Part shown: in pieces, positions 1 to 5,951 of the stretch
Layout: every line of letters begins with the position of its first letter
Position numbering within the stretch: position 1 is the first letter of the stretch
DNA from: Pseudomonadota bacterium
Lineage (GTDB): Bacteria; Pseudomonadota; Gammaproteobacteria; Pseudomonadales; UBA5518
DNA: 5,951 nucleotides
Direction of reading: 5' to 3'
NCBI GenBank assembly: GCA_022705125.1
Contig: JAKJFB010000190.1
Location: forward strand, 1 to 5,951
The notes under the pieces: generated by a model
Told to the model about the DNA's origin: nothing
The model's input: only the letters and a program-made list of their open reading frames with translations
Database searches by the model: none
Translations under genes and position numbers: made by a program

Positions 1-1100
1 AACGGGATGTCCACCGCCTCCACGTCGCGCAGGTATTGATCTCCGCGCTCCGCGATGAATTGCGGCTGCGTGACCACCGTCACCCCGAGCGCCGCCAGTG
101 CCTGCAGTGCGTGTTCGTCGGCGATCGCCGCATGTTCCATGCGGTCACCGCGCAGCGTCCCCGCCTGCGCCAGCGCGGCGAGCGCAAATGTCAGTTCGAC
201 CCGCGTCACGCAGTGAAATGCGACGGCGCGTCCCTGCGCGTGCGCCGCCTGCACGCGCAACACCAGTGCCTCGAACTCCGGCAACCCGATCTCGCGCAGG
301 TAGATTTTCAGCGGCCCGACCTCGATACGCCCCGGCGATGCGCCTGCCGACACCGCCAGTTCCTCGTTGCCCATCACCAGCACGCGCTGCACGAGCTCCC
401 CGCGCGCGCTGGCGCCACACAGGGCTTCCCAGGCCGCTTGCCCGTTGCGGGCGCCGGCATCGGTCACCGCGGTTATGCCGTGGCGCGCCAGTTCGGCCGA
501 CACGTCGCGCAGCGACGGCCATGCCCTGGGCAGCCGCGAGCCGAGCCACGCATCGAGATCGAAAAAGCGCCCGGTCAATTCGCCGTCCGCAGTCCGCTCG
601 GCGCCCGCGGGCAGGCATTCGTCCGGCGCCACGCGCAGGTGGCCGAGCGCGCAGGAATTGAGCACCCAAAGCATGCCGCTGCGATGCTGGATGCGCACGG
701 GCCGCTCGGCGCATACGGCGTCGAGCCAGTGCCGGTCGAGCTGCGCGCAGGCACTCTCGTGAAAACCGATGCCGCGAACCCAGCCCTCGCCCTGCGCGCA
801 ATGCCGGGCAAGCGCCTGGCGCAGCGATTGCTCTTCGTGCGCGGCCGGCGGCCCACACAGCAGCGAGGCGCGTGCCGCCGCGGTCGCGAACAGGTGCAGG
901 TGGTGATCGTGGAGTCCCGGCAGCAGCACGTTGCCGCGCGCATCGATGATGCGCTCGCCGGCGCATGGCTCCAGTTCCCGCTGCAGCGCAACGATCCGCT
1001 CGCCGCCGATGCGCAGGTCGAACAATCCCCGCTGTGGCAGCAGGGCGCGCCGGATCAGCAGCGATGCGTCGTCGCGACTCCCCGCTTCAGTGACGGACAA
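1..1100 (-). CDS. Amidohydrolase, Amidohydro_3/YtcJ-like, C-terminus cut by window edge
   Basis: Metal-dependent hydrolase of the amidohydrolase superfamily, probably cytoplasmic, cleaving an amide or similar C-N/C-O bond; substrate unknown. The frame is open for 366 codons to the window edge. Visible motifs: the strand-1 metal site LPGLHDHHLHL (residues 60-70, H67 and H69 as the HxH pair), K265 in LKIYLRE as candidate bridging lysine, H296 in AFHCVTR, H323 in RMEHAA (family RIEHxQ), then VVTQPQF (342-348). The last catalytic Asp would lie beyond the window. The spacing K265 to H296 is short for YtcJ proteins, which usually carry a KxxxDGS segment there, so this is a compact subfamily. Start is TTG: an in-frame TGA lies five codons upstream, no ATG or GTG is available before residue 143, and GAGGG sits 9 bases upstream. 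It follows the CoA transferase by 12 bases and is probably translated with it. There is no signal peptide. Family call is firm, subfamily less so. Confidence 0.88.
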   Translation of the reverse strand, partial: MSVTEAGSRDDASLLIRRALLPQRGLFDLRIGGERIVALQRELEPCAGERIIDARGNVLLPGLHDHHLHLFATAAARASLLCGPPAAHEEQSLRQALARHCAQGEGWVRGIGFHESACAQLDRHWLDAVCAERPVRIQHRSGMLWVLNSCALGHLRVAPDECLPAGAERTADGELTGRFFDLDAWLGSRLPRAWPSLRDVSAELARHGITAVTDAGARNGQAAWEALCGASARGELVQRVLVMGNEELAVSAGASPGRIEVGPLKIYLREIGLPEFEALVLRVQAAHAQGRAVAFHCVTRVELTFALAALAQAGTLRGDRMEHAAIADEHALQALAALGVTVVTQPQFIAERGDQYLRDVEAVDIP

Positions 1101-1109
1101 TGCGGCAAA

Positions 1110-1114
1110 CCCTC
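1110..1114 (-). promoter_or_regulatory. Ribosome binding site deciding the TTG start of the amidohydrolase
   Basis: GAGGG on the minus strand overlaps the TGA stop of the CoA transferase (read as TGAGGG) and lies 9 bases before the TTG at 1100. It is the main support for a TTG start and suggests translational coupling: ribosomes ending on the CoA transferase uncover or reuse this site. Confidence 0.55.
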
Positions 1115-2393
1115 ACGTGAATTCGCGCAACACGCGCGCCGTGTCGACGCCCGGTTCGGCGGCTTGCTCGCACGCCACCCGCGCGAGCGGCAATGCAGCC
1201 TCCACCAGCGGTACCGCGCCCGGGTCCGACTCGCAACCGGCACCGGCGCAGAACGCCGCGACGTCGTGCAACGCAATATCCAGCAACTGCCCGCCGCCGT
1301 CCAGCCAGGCCGCGAGCGCCAGCGCTGCGGCGTGCAGGCCGGTCAATGGATCGGCGATGGCATCGGCACAGAAAACCGGGTCGCCCCGCGCGCCCCCCAT
1401 GAGCCAGGCGAGCCCCGCCGCCACACCGGCGTCATCGCCGTAGGCAATCCAGTCGCGCATAGGCGCGCGGCGACCGTAACCGGTGATTCCGAGCCACACC
1501 ATCCCGGGGCGCGCGGCGAGGAGTTGCGCGGCGTGTATCCCCATCTGCTCCAGTGCCCGCGGGCGCGCCGATTCGATGACGATATCGGCCTGTGCGAGCA
1601 GGGCGTGCAATCGCCCGCGATCGGCCGGCTCGCGCAAATCGAGTGCGACGCTTTCCTTGCCGGCATTCAGCAGATCGTAGAACCACGCCGGCCCGCGGCG
1701 CGCACCGTCGGGACGGGCCGTGCTCTCGACCTTGATGACACGCGCGTCGCAGCCGGCCAGGAGCTGCGCGCACAGCGGCCCCGCCCACAGCGAGCTCAGA
1801 TCGATGACCAGCGGTGCAGCGCGGCCGTCGCGCCGCGCCGGGGCGTGGCGCCTGGCGTGAAACCACGTCCGGCGCGGCCGCGGCGCAACCAGCGCAGCGG
1901 CTGCGAGACCGAGCAGCCGCGCGCGCTGAACCAGCGCCACCGTCGGGCGAGCGCGCAGGATTTCGGCAAGCTCTCCCATGCCCGCCACCGGCTGCTCCAG
2001 CCACGCAGGCAGCAGATCGTGGTCGTCGTCGCGGGCGAGGTTCAGGGCCAGCGCGCCGTCGGCGGTATCGAGCAGGTGGCAGGCCCCGCCGGCAGACACG
2101 CGCCCGCGTCGACCGAGGCCCGCGATCGCGGCGCGCTCGCCGAGCAGACGGTAGGCATCGAAACGCGGATCGCAGTGCTGCGGACGCAGCGCCGACAACG
2201 CCAGCCACGCGCCCTGGGCGCAGGCGGCGAGCGGTGCCGGGCAGCTGCGCGCCGGACCGTCGGCATGTCCGCTCAACCACATCGCACCGGATTGTGCCCA
2301 CAGCAGGGCGGCGCCGCGCTTGTCCTCTGCCGGTTGAAGCTCTTCGCGCCCCAGGGAGCCGAGCAGCACGCGCGCATACGCTGTCGGGGTCAC
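1113..2393 (-). CDS. Family III (CaiB/BaiF) CoA transferase with rearranged domain order
   Basis: Predicted to move CoA between acyl-CoA and a free carboxylic acid through an aspartyl anhydride, in the cytoplasm. The catalytic core is in the second half: VIDLSSLWAGP (196-206), VIKVES (219-224), NAGKESVALDL (243-253), IVIESARP (271-278), GITGYG (302-307), and AIADPLTGLH (345-354), where D348 matches Asp169 of formyl-CoA transferase. The tail GVDTARVLREF (415-425) matches the usual C-terminal motif. Residues 32-70 are a second, degenerate copy of the segment before that Asp (AQSGAMWLSGHADGP at 33-47) but lack the Asp. Residues 98-170 look like the small domain that normally follows the core (HLLDTADGALALNL, then RLLGLAAAALVAP). 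The 426-residue length is near the family norm, so this looks permuted, not broken. Start is GTG, the first possible start after the reductase stop, 21 bases away; only a weak GGGGA lies 15 bases upstream, so coupling is likely. It is the middle gene of the operon. Substrate unknown. Confidence 0.88.
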   Translation of the reverse strand: MTPTAYARVLLGSLGREELQPAEDKRGAALLWAQSGAMWLSGHADGPARSCPAPLAACAQGAWLALSALRPQHCDPRFDAYRLLGERAAIAGLGRRGRVSAGGACHLLDTADGALALNLARDDDHDLLPAWLEQPVAGMGELAEILRARPTVALVQRARLLGLAAAALVAPRPRRTWFHARRHAPARRDGRAAPLVIDLSSLWAGPLCAQLLAGCDARVIKVESTARPDGARRGPAWFYDLLNAGKESVALDLREPADRGRLHALLAQADIVIESARPRALEQMGIHAAQLLAARPGMVWLGITGYGRRAPMRDWIAYGDDAGVAAGLAWLMGGARGDPVFCADAIADPLTGLHAAALALAAWLDGGGQLLDIALHDVAAFCAGAGCESDPGAVPLVEAALPLARVACEQAAEPGVDTARVLREFT

Positions 2394-2414
2394 GCCGCTG
2401 GCCGCTTTTCCCCG

Positions 2415-3638
2415 TCAGGCGACGAGCGACTTGAGCACGACGGATTCGTCGGCGAGCGTTGCGGGGTCCGCCTTCAGCCTGGCGGCGACCATCTTCTTGC
2501 CCACCATGAAGTCCTGCGGGCGATTCACCGCATCGACAGCGATGACCACGCCGTCTTGCAGGTAGAAAGCGGCAAAGGAGTCCGCCTCCATCGAACCGCG
2601 GATGACCACGCGATCGTGGCCCTGCGACAGGCCCACCATCTGCAGCTTGAGGTCGTACTGGTCCGACCAGAACCAGGGCACACCGGCATGGGCCACCCGC
2701 TGCCCGCAAATCGATGCGGCAGCCACGCGGCCCTGCTCACTCGCATTGGGCACGGATTCCAGGCGAAGCCTGCGCCCGAGGAAGCCGTTGTCGTGGTTCG
2801 TGCAATCGCCGGCAGCGACGATATCGGGATCGCTGGTCTGGGCGTACAGGTCGACGATGATGCCGTTGTCTACTTCCAGGCCCGCCTGTTCGGCCAGTTC
2901 CGTGTTCGGGACCAGGCCGATCCCGACGATCACCACGTCCGCGGGCAGACGGGTGCCGTCCTGCAGCACGACGAATTCCACCTGCTCCCCGCCCTCCAGC
3001 GCCTCGACGCCCGCGCCGAGGCGTATGTCCACGCCGTGACGGCGGTGCACGCCGGCGTAATACTGCGAGAGCTCCGGGCCGGTCACGCGTGCCAGCAGGC
3101 GCGGCAATGCCTCGACCAGCGTGACCGCGAGCTCCTTCTTGATGCCCACGGCGGCGGCTTCCAGGCCGATGTACCCGCCACCGATGATGACCAGTCGCCG
3201 CCCCGGCTCGAACTGCTCGCGCAGGCGGTTGATGTCCTCGAGGGTCCTGACGTAATGCACGTTCGGCTTGTCGGCGCCCGCCAGCGGGAGTTGCCGCGGA
3301 CGCCCACCGGTCGTGATCGCCAGCTTGTCGTAGGCGATGCGCTCGCCGTTGTCCAGGCTGACGGTATGCGCCTGGCGATCGATGGCGGTCACGCGCACGC
3401 CGGTGCGCAGATCGATATCCTGCTTCGCATAGGCCGCGCGGGGCTTGATGTAAAGCGCTTCCTCGCCGATGTCTCCCGAGAGATAGGTCTTCGACAAGGG
3501 CGGACGACGATAAGGCGGCACCGGCTCCTCGCCCAGCAAGATAATGCGCCCCGCATAACCTTGCTGGCGCAATGCCGTGGCCAGGTCACAGCCCGCCTGC
3601 CCTGCCCCGATGATGACCGTAACAGTGTTCGTGTTCAC
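2415..3638 (-). CDS. NADH-dependent ferredoxin reductase (FAD; putidaredoxin/rhodocoxin reductase type)
   Basis: Cytoplasmic flavoprotein that passes electrons from NAD(P)H to a small [2Fe-2S] ferredoxin serving a cytochrome P450 or other oxygenase. The 407-residue length is normal for the family. Domains in order: FAD dinucleotide fold with GAGQAG (11-16), RRPPLSK (44-50) and ITTGGRPR (108-115); NAD(P)H fold with IIGGGYIGLEAAA (151-163), where E176 in TLVEALPR at the end of the next strand favours NADH; second FAD site SDPDIVAAGDC (269-279); interface segment RLESVPNASEQG (292-303); C-terminal domain with PWFWSDQYDLKLQ (321-333). Start is GTG: a TAA lies in frame just upstream, no other start is near, and the first glycine motif is at the expected distance. 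GAGGA lies 14 bases upstream, which is long. It is the first gene of the probable three-gene operon. No ferredoxin or oxygenase gene is in the window, so its partner must be elsewhere. Putidaredoxin, rhodocoxin and terpredoxin reductase subtypes cannot be told apart here. Confidence 0.94.
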   Translation of the reverse strand: MNTNTVTVIIGAGQAGCDLATALRQQGYAGRIILLGEEPVPPYRRPPLSKTYLSGDIGEEALYIKPRAAYAKQDIDLRTGVRVTAIDRQAHTVSLDNGERIAYDKLAITTGGRPRQLPLAGADKPNVHYVRTLEDINRLREQFEPGRRLVIIGGGYIGLEAAAVGIKKELAVTLVEALPRLLARVTGPELSQYYAGVHRRHGVDIRLGAGVEALEGGEQVEFVVLQDGTRLPADVVIVGIGLVPNTELAEQAGLEVDNGIIVDLYAQTSDPDIVAAGDCTNHDNGFLGRRLRLESVPNASEQGRVAAASICGQRVAHAGVPWFWSDQYDLKLQMVGLSQGHDRVVIRGSMEADSFAAFYLQDGVVIAVDAVNRPQDFMVGKKMVAARLKADPATLADESVVLKSLVA

Positions 3639-3652
3639 AGCTATTTAATTTT

Positions 3653-3657
3653 TCCTC
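3653..3657 (-). promoter_or_regulatory. Candidate ribosome binding site of the reductase
   Basis: GAGGA on the minus strand is the only Shine-Dalgarno-like run before the GTG at 3638. The 14-base spacer, which is rich in A and T, is longer than the usual 5-10, so initiation may be modest. Confidence 0.35.
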
Positions 3658-3662
3658 GAAGC

Positions 3663-3690
3663 ACTATACAACGTTGCTGAGTATGGTCGA
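3663..3690 (-). promoter_or_regulatory. Candidate sigma70-type promoter for the reductase operon
   Basis: On the minus strand, TATAGT (3663-3668, five of six matches to TATAAT) follows TCGACC (3685-3690, four of six matches to TTGACA) with a 16-base spacer. It lies in the only non-coding gap able to drive the three-gene set. On the plus strand the overlapping TATACA (3665-3670) is a weak candidate -10 for the acyl-CoA synthetase gene, without a clear -35. Assigned by eye from consensus matches only. Confidence 0.35.
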
Positions 3691-3697
3691 TGCAACG
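3672..3697. promoter_or_regulatory. Perfect 6-bp inverted repeat, candidate operator between divergent genes
   Basis: CGTTGC (3672-3677) and GCAACG (3692-3697) are exact inverted copies separated by 14 bases, with arm centres 20 bases apart, about two helical turns. A further CAACG at 3669-3673 makes the left arm part of the palindrome CAACGTTG (3669-3676). The arms flank the candidate -35 of the reductase promoter and lie upstream of the synthetase start, so a dimeric regulator bound here could control both directions. No regulator gene lies in the window. A hairpin is unlikely given the 14-base loop and short arms. Confidence 0.4.
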
Positions 3698-3717
3698 GCA
3701 GGGAATGTAAAGCGCGC

Positions 3718-5193
3718 ATGGACGACCTCGAACAACTGAGCGCAGCGGCGCTCGCACGCCCCGCGGAACAGCCGGCGATCGAGTTCCAGAAGCAATGGAC
3801 GAGCTGGGGCGCGATGCGCCGGGTGGGCGAGCGCGTCGGCGAGCTGATCGTCGCCAGCGGTGCCGGCCCGGGCGCAAGAGTCGCGTTCGTGGCGCGCAAC
3901 CGGCCGTCTGCCCTGGCCGCCCTGCTCGGCATGATCGCCGGGCGCAGCACGATTCGCATGGTCTACCCGTTCCAGTCGGCGACCGCCATTGCGCGCGACC
4001 TCGACGCGATCGAGCCCTCGGTACTGGTAGCCGCCGCCGAGGATTTCCCGGAGACAATCCTGGCCGTGCTGCGCTCCAGGGGCATCGCCGCGATCGCACT
4101 GCGGGAAATGGAAGCCTGGTCGCTGCCCGGCCTGGAGCGCGCGCGGCGCCCGGGCGACGCCACGCTCCCCCCGCAGGTGGAAATCCTGACCAGCGGCACC
4201 ACCGGTCCGCCCAAGCCGTTCCGGCTGAGCTACGCAACGATCGCCAGGTTCATCGTCGCTCCACGCGCGATGGATTCCGGCGATCCGGCATTGGCGCCCC
4301 CGGCCCTGCTGTATTTCCCGGTAGGCAATATTTCCGGCCTCTATTCCACGTTGCCGGCGCTGCTGAACGGGCAACGAGCGGTGCTGCTGGACCGCTTCAG
4401 CCTGGCCGGCTGGCACGATCACCTGCTGCGCTTTCGCCCCGCGATGGGTGGTTTGCCGCCGGCTGGCTTCCAGATGGTGCTGGATGCCGACATCCCGCGC
4501 GCCGACCTGGGCTGCCTGCGCTACATGGGCGCGGGGGCTGCGCCCCTGGCCCCGGAAGTACAGCGGGCCTTCGAGGAGCGCTACGGCGTGCCCATCCTGC
4601 TGTCCTATGGCGCCACCGAGTTCGCCGGCCCGGTAGCGGCAATGACTCCCGAGCTCCATGCCACGTGGGGCAGGAGCAAGCTTGGCAGCGTGGGGCGTGC
4701 CCTGCCGGGGGCGCAACTGCGCGTGGTCGATCCCGCCAGCGGGGCCGTCCTGCCGCCTGGCACGGAGGGCATCCTGGAAGTGATCTCGCCACGCGTCGGT
4801 CCCGACTGGATCCATACCTCGGACGTCGCGGTGATCGACGCGGACGGCTTCGTGTTTCTCCGTGGCCGCGCCGACGGGGCGATCATTCGCGGCGGTTTCA
4901 AGCTGCTGCCCGAAACGATCGAGCGCGCGCTGCTGCTGCACCCCGGTGTTTCGGCGGCAGCCGTGATCGGGCTCGCGGACAAGCGCCTGGGCCAGGTACC
5001 GGCAGCCCTGGTGCAACTCGCTGCGGAATCGCCACAGACCGGTGTCGCCGAGCTCGAGGCGCATCTGCGCGATCACGTGCCCGCGACCCACATACCCGTG
5101 GTCTGGCGCTTCGTCGACGCCCTGCCGAGGACGGCCATGTCGTTCAAGGTCGATCGACCGGCCGTGCGCAAACTCCTCGAGGACGCCGACTGA
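3718..5193 (+). CDS. AMP-forming acyl-CoA synthetase (ANL superfamily)
   Basis: Activates a carboxylic acid with ATP to an acyl-AMP and then to the CoA thioester, in the cytoplasm. The 491-residue length is slightly short for the family but complete. Motifs in order: phosphate loop LTSGTTGPPKP (157-167); substrate-pocket region YFPVGNISGLYS (199-210); YMGAGAAPL (269-277); A5 motif LSYGATEFAG (295-304); A7 motif IHTSDVAVIDADGFVFLRGRAD around D369; hinge and A8 region IIRGGFKLLPETIE (389-402); catalytic lysine K477 in the A10 loop PRTAMSFKVDR (470-480). That loop has one residue more than the common PRTxxGKxxR and lacks its glycine. The ATG at 3718 is the first usable start in frame; AGGGA lies 13 bases upstream, so initiation is not obviously strong. 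It is divergent from the reductase operon across a 79-base gap, which suggests shared regulation and pathway. The acid cannot be named; the CoA transferase and reductase nearby favour a cyclic or aromatic catabolic acid over a common fatty acid (inference). Confidence 0.92.
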   Translation: MDDLEQLSAAALARPAEQPAIEFQKQWTSWGAMRRVGERVGELIVASGAGPGARVAFVARNRPSALAALLGMIAGRSTIRMVYPFQSATAIARDLDAIEPSVLVAAAEDFPETILAVLRSRGIAAIALREMEAWSLPGLERARRPGDATLPPQVEILTSGTTGPPKPFRLSYATIARFIVAPRAMDSGDPALAPPALLYFPVGNISGLYSTLPALLNGQRAVLLDRFSLAGWHDHLLRFRPAMGGLPPAGFQMVLDADIPRADLGCLRYMGAGAAPLAPEVQRAFEERYGVPILLSYGATEFAGPVAAMTPELHATWGRSKLGSVGRALPGAQLRVVDPASGAVLPPGTEGILEVISPRVGPDWIHTSDVAVIDADGFVFLRGRADGAIIRGGFKLLPETIERALLLHPGVSAAAVIGLADKRLGQVPAALVQLAAESPQTGVAELEAHLRDHVPATHIPVVWRFVDALPRTAMSFKVDRPAVRKLLEDAD

Positions 5194-5208
5194 TCGCCGC
5201 CGTGAAGC

Positions 5209-5951
5209 CTAGGGCGCGCGGGCCGGGCGCAGGAACGCGAGCAGCTGGCGGGCGCAGCCTGCCGGATCCTCCAGGTGAAGCAGGTGACCCGCACCGGGCA
5301 GATCGACACGCCGCACCGCGCGGGCGCTTGCCGCGACGAGGTCGGCAATCAACCTGAAATCCTCCAGGTCACGGCCACCCGTCAGCAGCAGCGTGCGCGT
5401 GCCGAGCAGGCAGAGCCGCTCGACATCCGGCAGCTTCAGCCGGTGGTTGTCGCGGATCCAGTGGGCGCCGCAATAGCGCATGATCGAGTCGAACAGCGCC
5501 TGCCCGCCGGCACTGCTGCGGGTCGATGCAAACAGCGGATGCTGCCACCACAGGCGCCGGGCCTCGTCGATTGCCCCCGCGCGCGCCGCGGCGACGATGG
5601 GGCGCCACAGGCTCTGCCAGCCTGCGGACCATTCCCAACCGACCAGGCCGGGACTGATGAGGACCAGGTTTCGCACCCGCCCGGGGTGATCGAGCGTGAA
5701 GTTCAGCGCAATGCCGGCGCCCATCGACACGCCGACCAGGTCGCATTGCCCGATGCCCGTCGCGTCGAGGATGGCCAGCAGATCGTCGGCGTGGTCGAAC
5801 GGGGCATCATCGTGGCTCGTCGAGCGGCCGAAACCGCGCAGGTCGTAGCGCAGCGCCGGGACAGCGCCGGCCAGCTCCGACCACACGCCATCCCAGGTGT
5901 GGAGATCGCCGCCAAAGCCGTGCAGGAAGACGGCGCGGGGCTTGTCGCCCT
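5209..5951 (-). CDS. Alpha/beta-fold hydrolase, N-terminus cut by window edge
   Basis: Serine hydrolase of the alpha/beta fold, probably cytoplasmic; 246 residues are visible and perhaps 20-40 are missing. Numbering from the first full codon in the window: oxyanion-hole strand VFLHGFGGDLHTW (7-19), YDLRGFGRS (35-43), nucleophile elbow GVSMGAG with S75 (73-79), acid D194 in LLLTGGRD, and base H222 in GAGHLLHLEDP, so the triad is complete. A cap region with many Trp residues (WEWSAGW, WWQHP) lies between the nucleophile and the acid. The reading frame runs open past the GTG at 5886, and the sequence upstream of it still encodes the conserved HGFGG element, so that GTG is not the start. LNFTLDHPGRVRNLVLISPG resembles meta-cleavage-product hydrolases and enol-lactone hydrolases, but esterase activity is equally possible. 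It is convergent with the synthetase gene, with 15 bases between the two stops and no clear terminator hairpin in that gap. Confidence 0.9.
   Translation of the reverse strand, partial: GDKPRAVFLHGFGGDLHTWDGVWSELAGAVPALRYDLRGFGRSTSHDDAPFDHADDLLAILDATGIGQCDLVGVSMGAGIALNFTLDHPGRVRNLVLISPGLVGWEWSAGWQSLWRPIVAAARAGAIDEARRLWWQHPLFASTRSSAGGQALFDSIMRYCGAHWIRDNHRLKLPDVERLCLLGTRTLLLTGGRDLEDFRLIADLVAASARAVRRVDLPGAGHLLHLEDPAGCARQLLAFLRPARAP

Noticed and set aside
145..966. 273-codon minus-strand frame within the amidohydrolase region
   Set aside because: The frame giving the HxH, K, H and H motifs of the amidohydrolase is a different one, open from 1100 to the window edge. This one is Arg/Ala-rich shadow sequence.
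1113..2393. CoA transferase read as a pseudogene or assembly chimera because of its odd domain order
   Set aside because: The frame is intact, the catalytic Asp and core motifs are kept, the length is near normal, and the usual C-terminal motif is at the end. A permuted functional family fits better.
1432..2709. 425-codon minus-strand frame across the CoA transferase and reductase
   Set aside because: The translation is Arg-rich low-complexity sequence. The overlapped region encodes clear CoA transferase and reductase motifs in another frame, so this is a shadow.
36..3680. A 1214-codon open frame on the plus strand, the longest in the window
   Set aside because: It lies antisense to three recognisable genes. 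It stays open because those genes share one frame and GC-rich codon use removes stops from the opposite frame. The translation is rich in Arg, Gln, His and Ala and has no recognisable domain.
3664..5091. 475-codon minus-strand frame antisense to the acyl-CoA synthetase
   Set aside because: No motif is seen, while the plus-strand frame carries all the expected adenylation motifs. It would also extend through the divergent promoter gap.
5191..5240. Possible terminator hairpin between the convergent genes
   Set aside because: The stretch is GC-rich, but I could not find a convincing stem followed by a T-run on either strand.
3795..5357. 520-codon plus-strand frame overlapping the synthetase and running into the hydrolase
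   Set aside because: Composition is Arg/Gly/Pro-rich without domains. It overlaps two well-supported genes in other frames.
5886..5886. GTG as the start of the alpha/beta hydrolase
   Set aside because: The frame stays open upstream to the window edge and encodes the conserved HGFGG oxyanion-hole element, so the real start lies outside the window.

Overview
The window is high-GC bacterial DNA, about two-thirds G+C by eye, and densely coded. It holds five protein genes, two of them cut by the window edges. No RNA gene, insertion sequence, CRISPR array or phage gene is visible. Gene content suggests a chromosomal catabolic locus of a free-living heterotroph, either a proteobacterium or an actinobacterium. 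The sequence alone does not settle which. The reductase looks like those serving P450s in many soil and marine bacteria, while the CoA transferase and amidohydrolase remind me of actinobacterial proteins (memory, not a search).

Layout: three genes on the minus strand read leftward from an AT-richer gap near 3640-3717. In order they are a ferredoxin reductase (2415-3638), an unusual family III (CaiB/BaiF) CoA transferase (1113-2393) and a metal-dependent amidohydrolase of the Amidohydro_3/YtcJ type (1100 down to the window start, 3' end missing). Gaps of 21 and 12 bases make them a probable operon, and all three lie in one reading frame, separated only by TGA stops. From the same gap an AMP-forming acyl-CoA synthetase (3718-5193) reads rightward. 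It meets, tail to tail with a 15-base gap, an alpha/beta hydrolase on the minus strand (5209 to the right edge, 5' end missing).

How the genes may work together (inference): the acyl-CoA synthetase and CoA transferase are two ways of putting CoA on a carboxylic acid; the hydrolase and amidohydrolase could open ester, lactone, C-C or amide bonds; the reductase would feed electrons from NADH through a ferredoxin to an oxygenase that is not in the window. This fits degradation of a hydrophobic or cyclic acid such as a steroid, terpenoid or aromatic compound, but no substrate can be read from the sequence.

The most notable signals are the rearranged (apparently circularly permuted) domain order of the CoA transferase, a 26-bp dyad in the divergent promoter gap that looks like an operator, and the single-frame arrangement of the three minus-strand genes, which also produces a spurious 1214-codon antisense frame.
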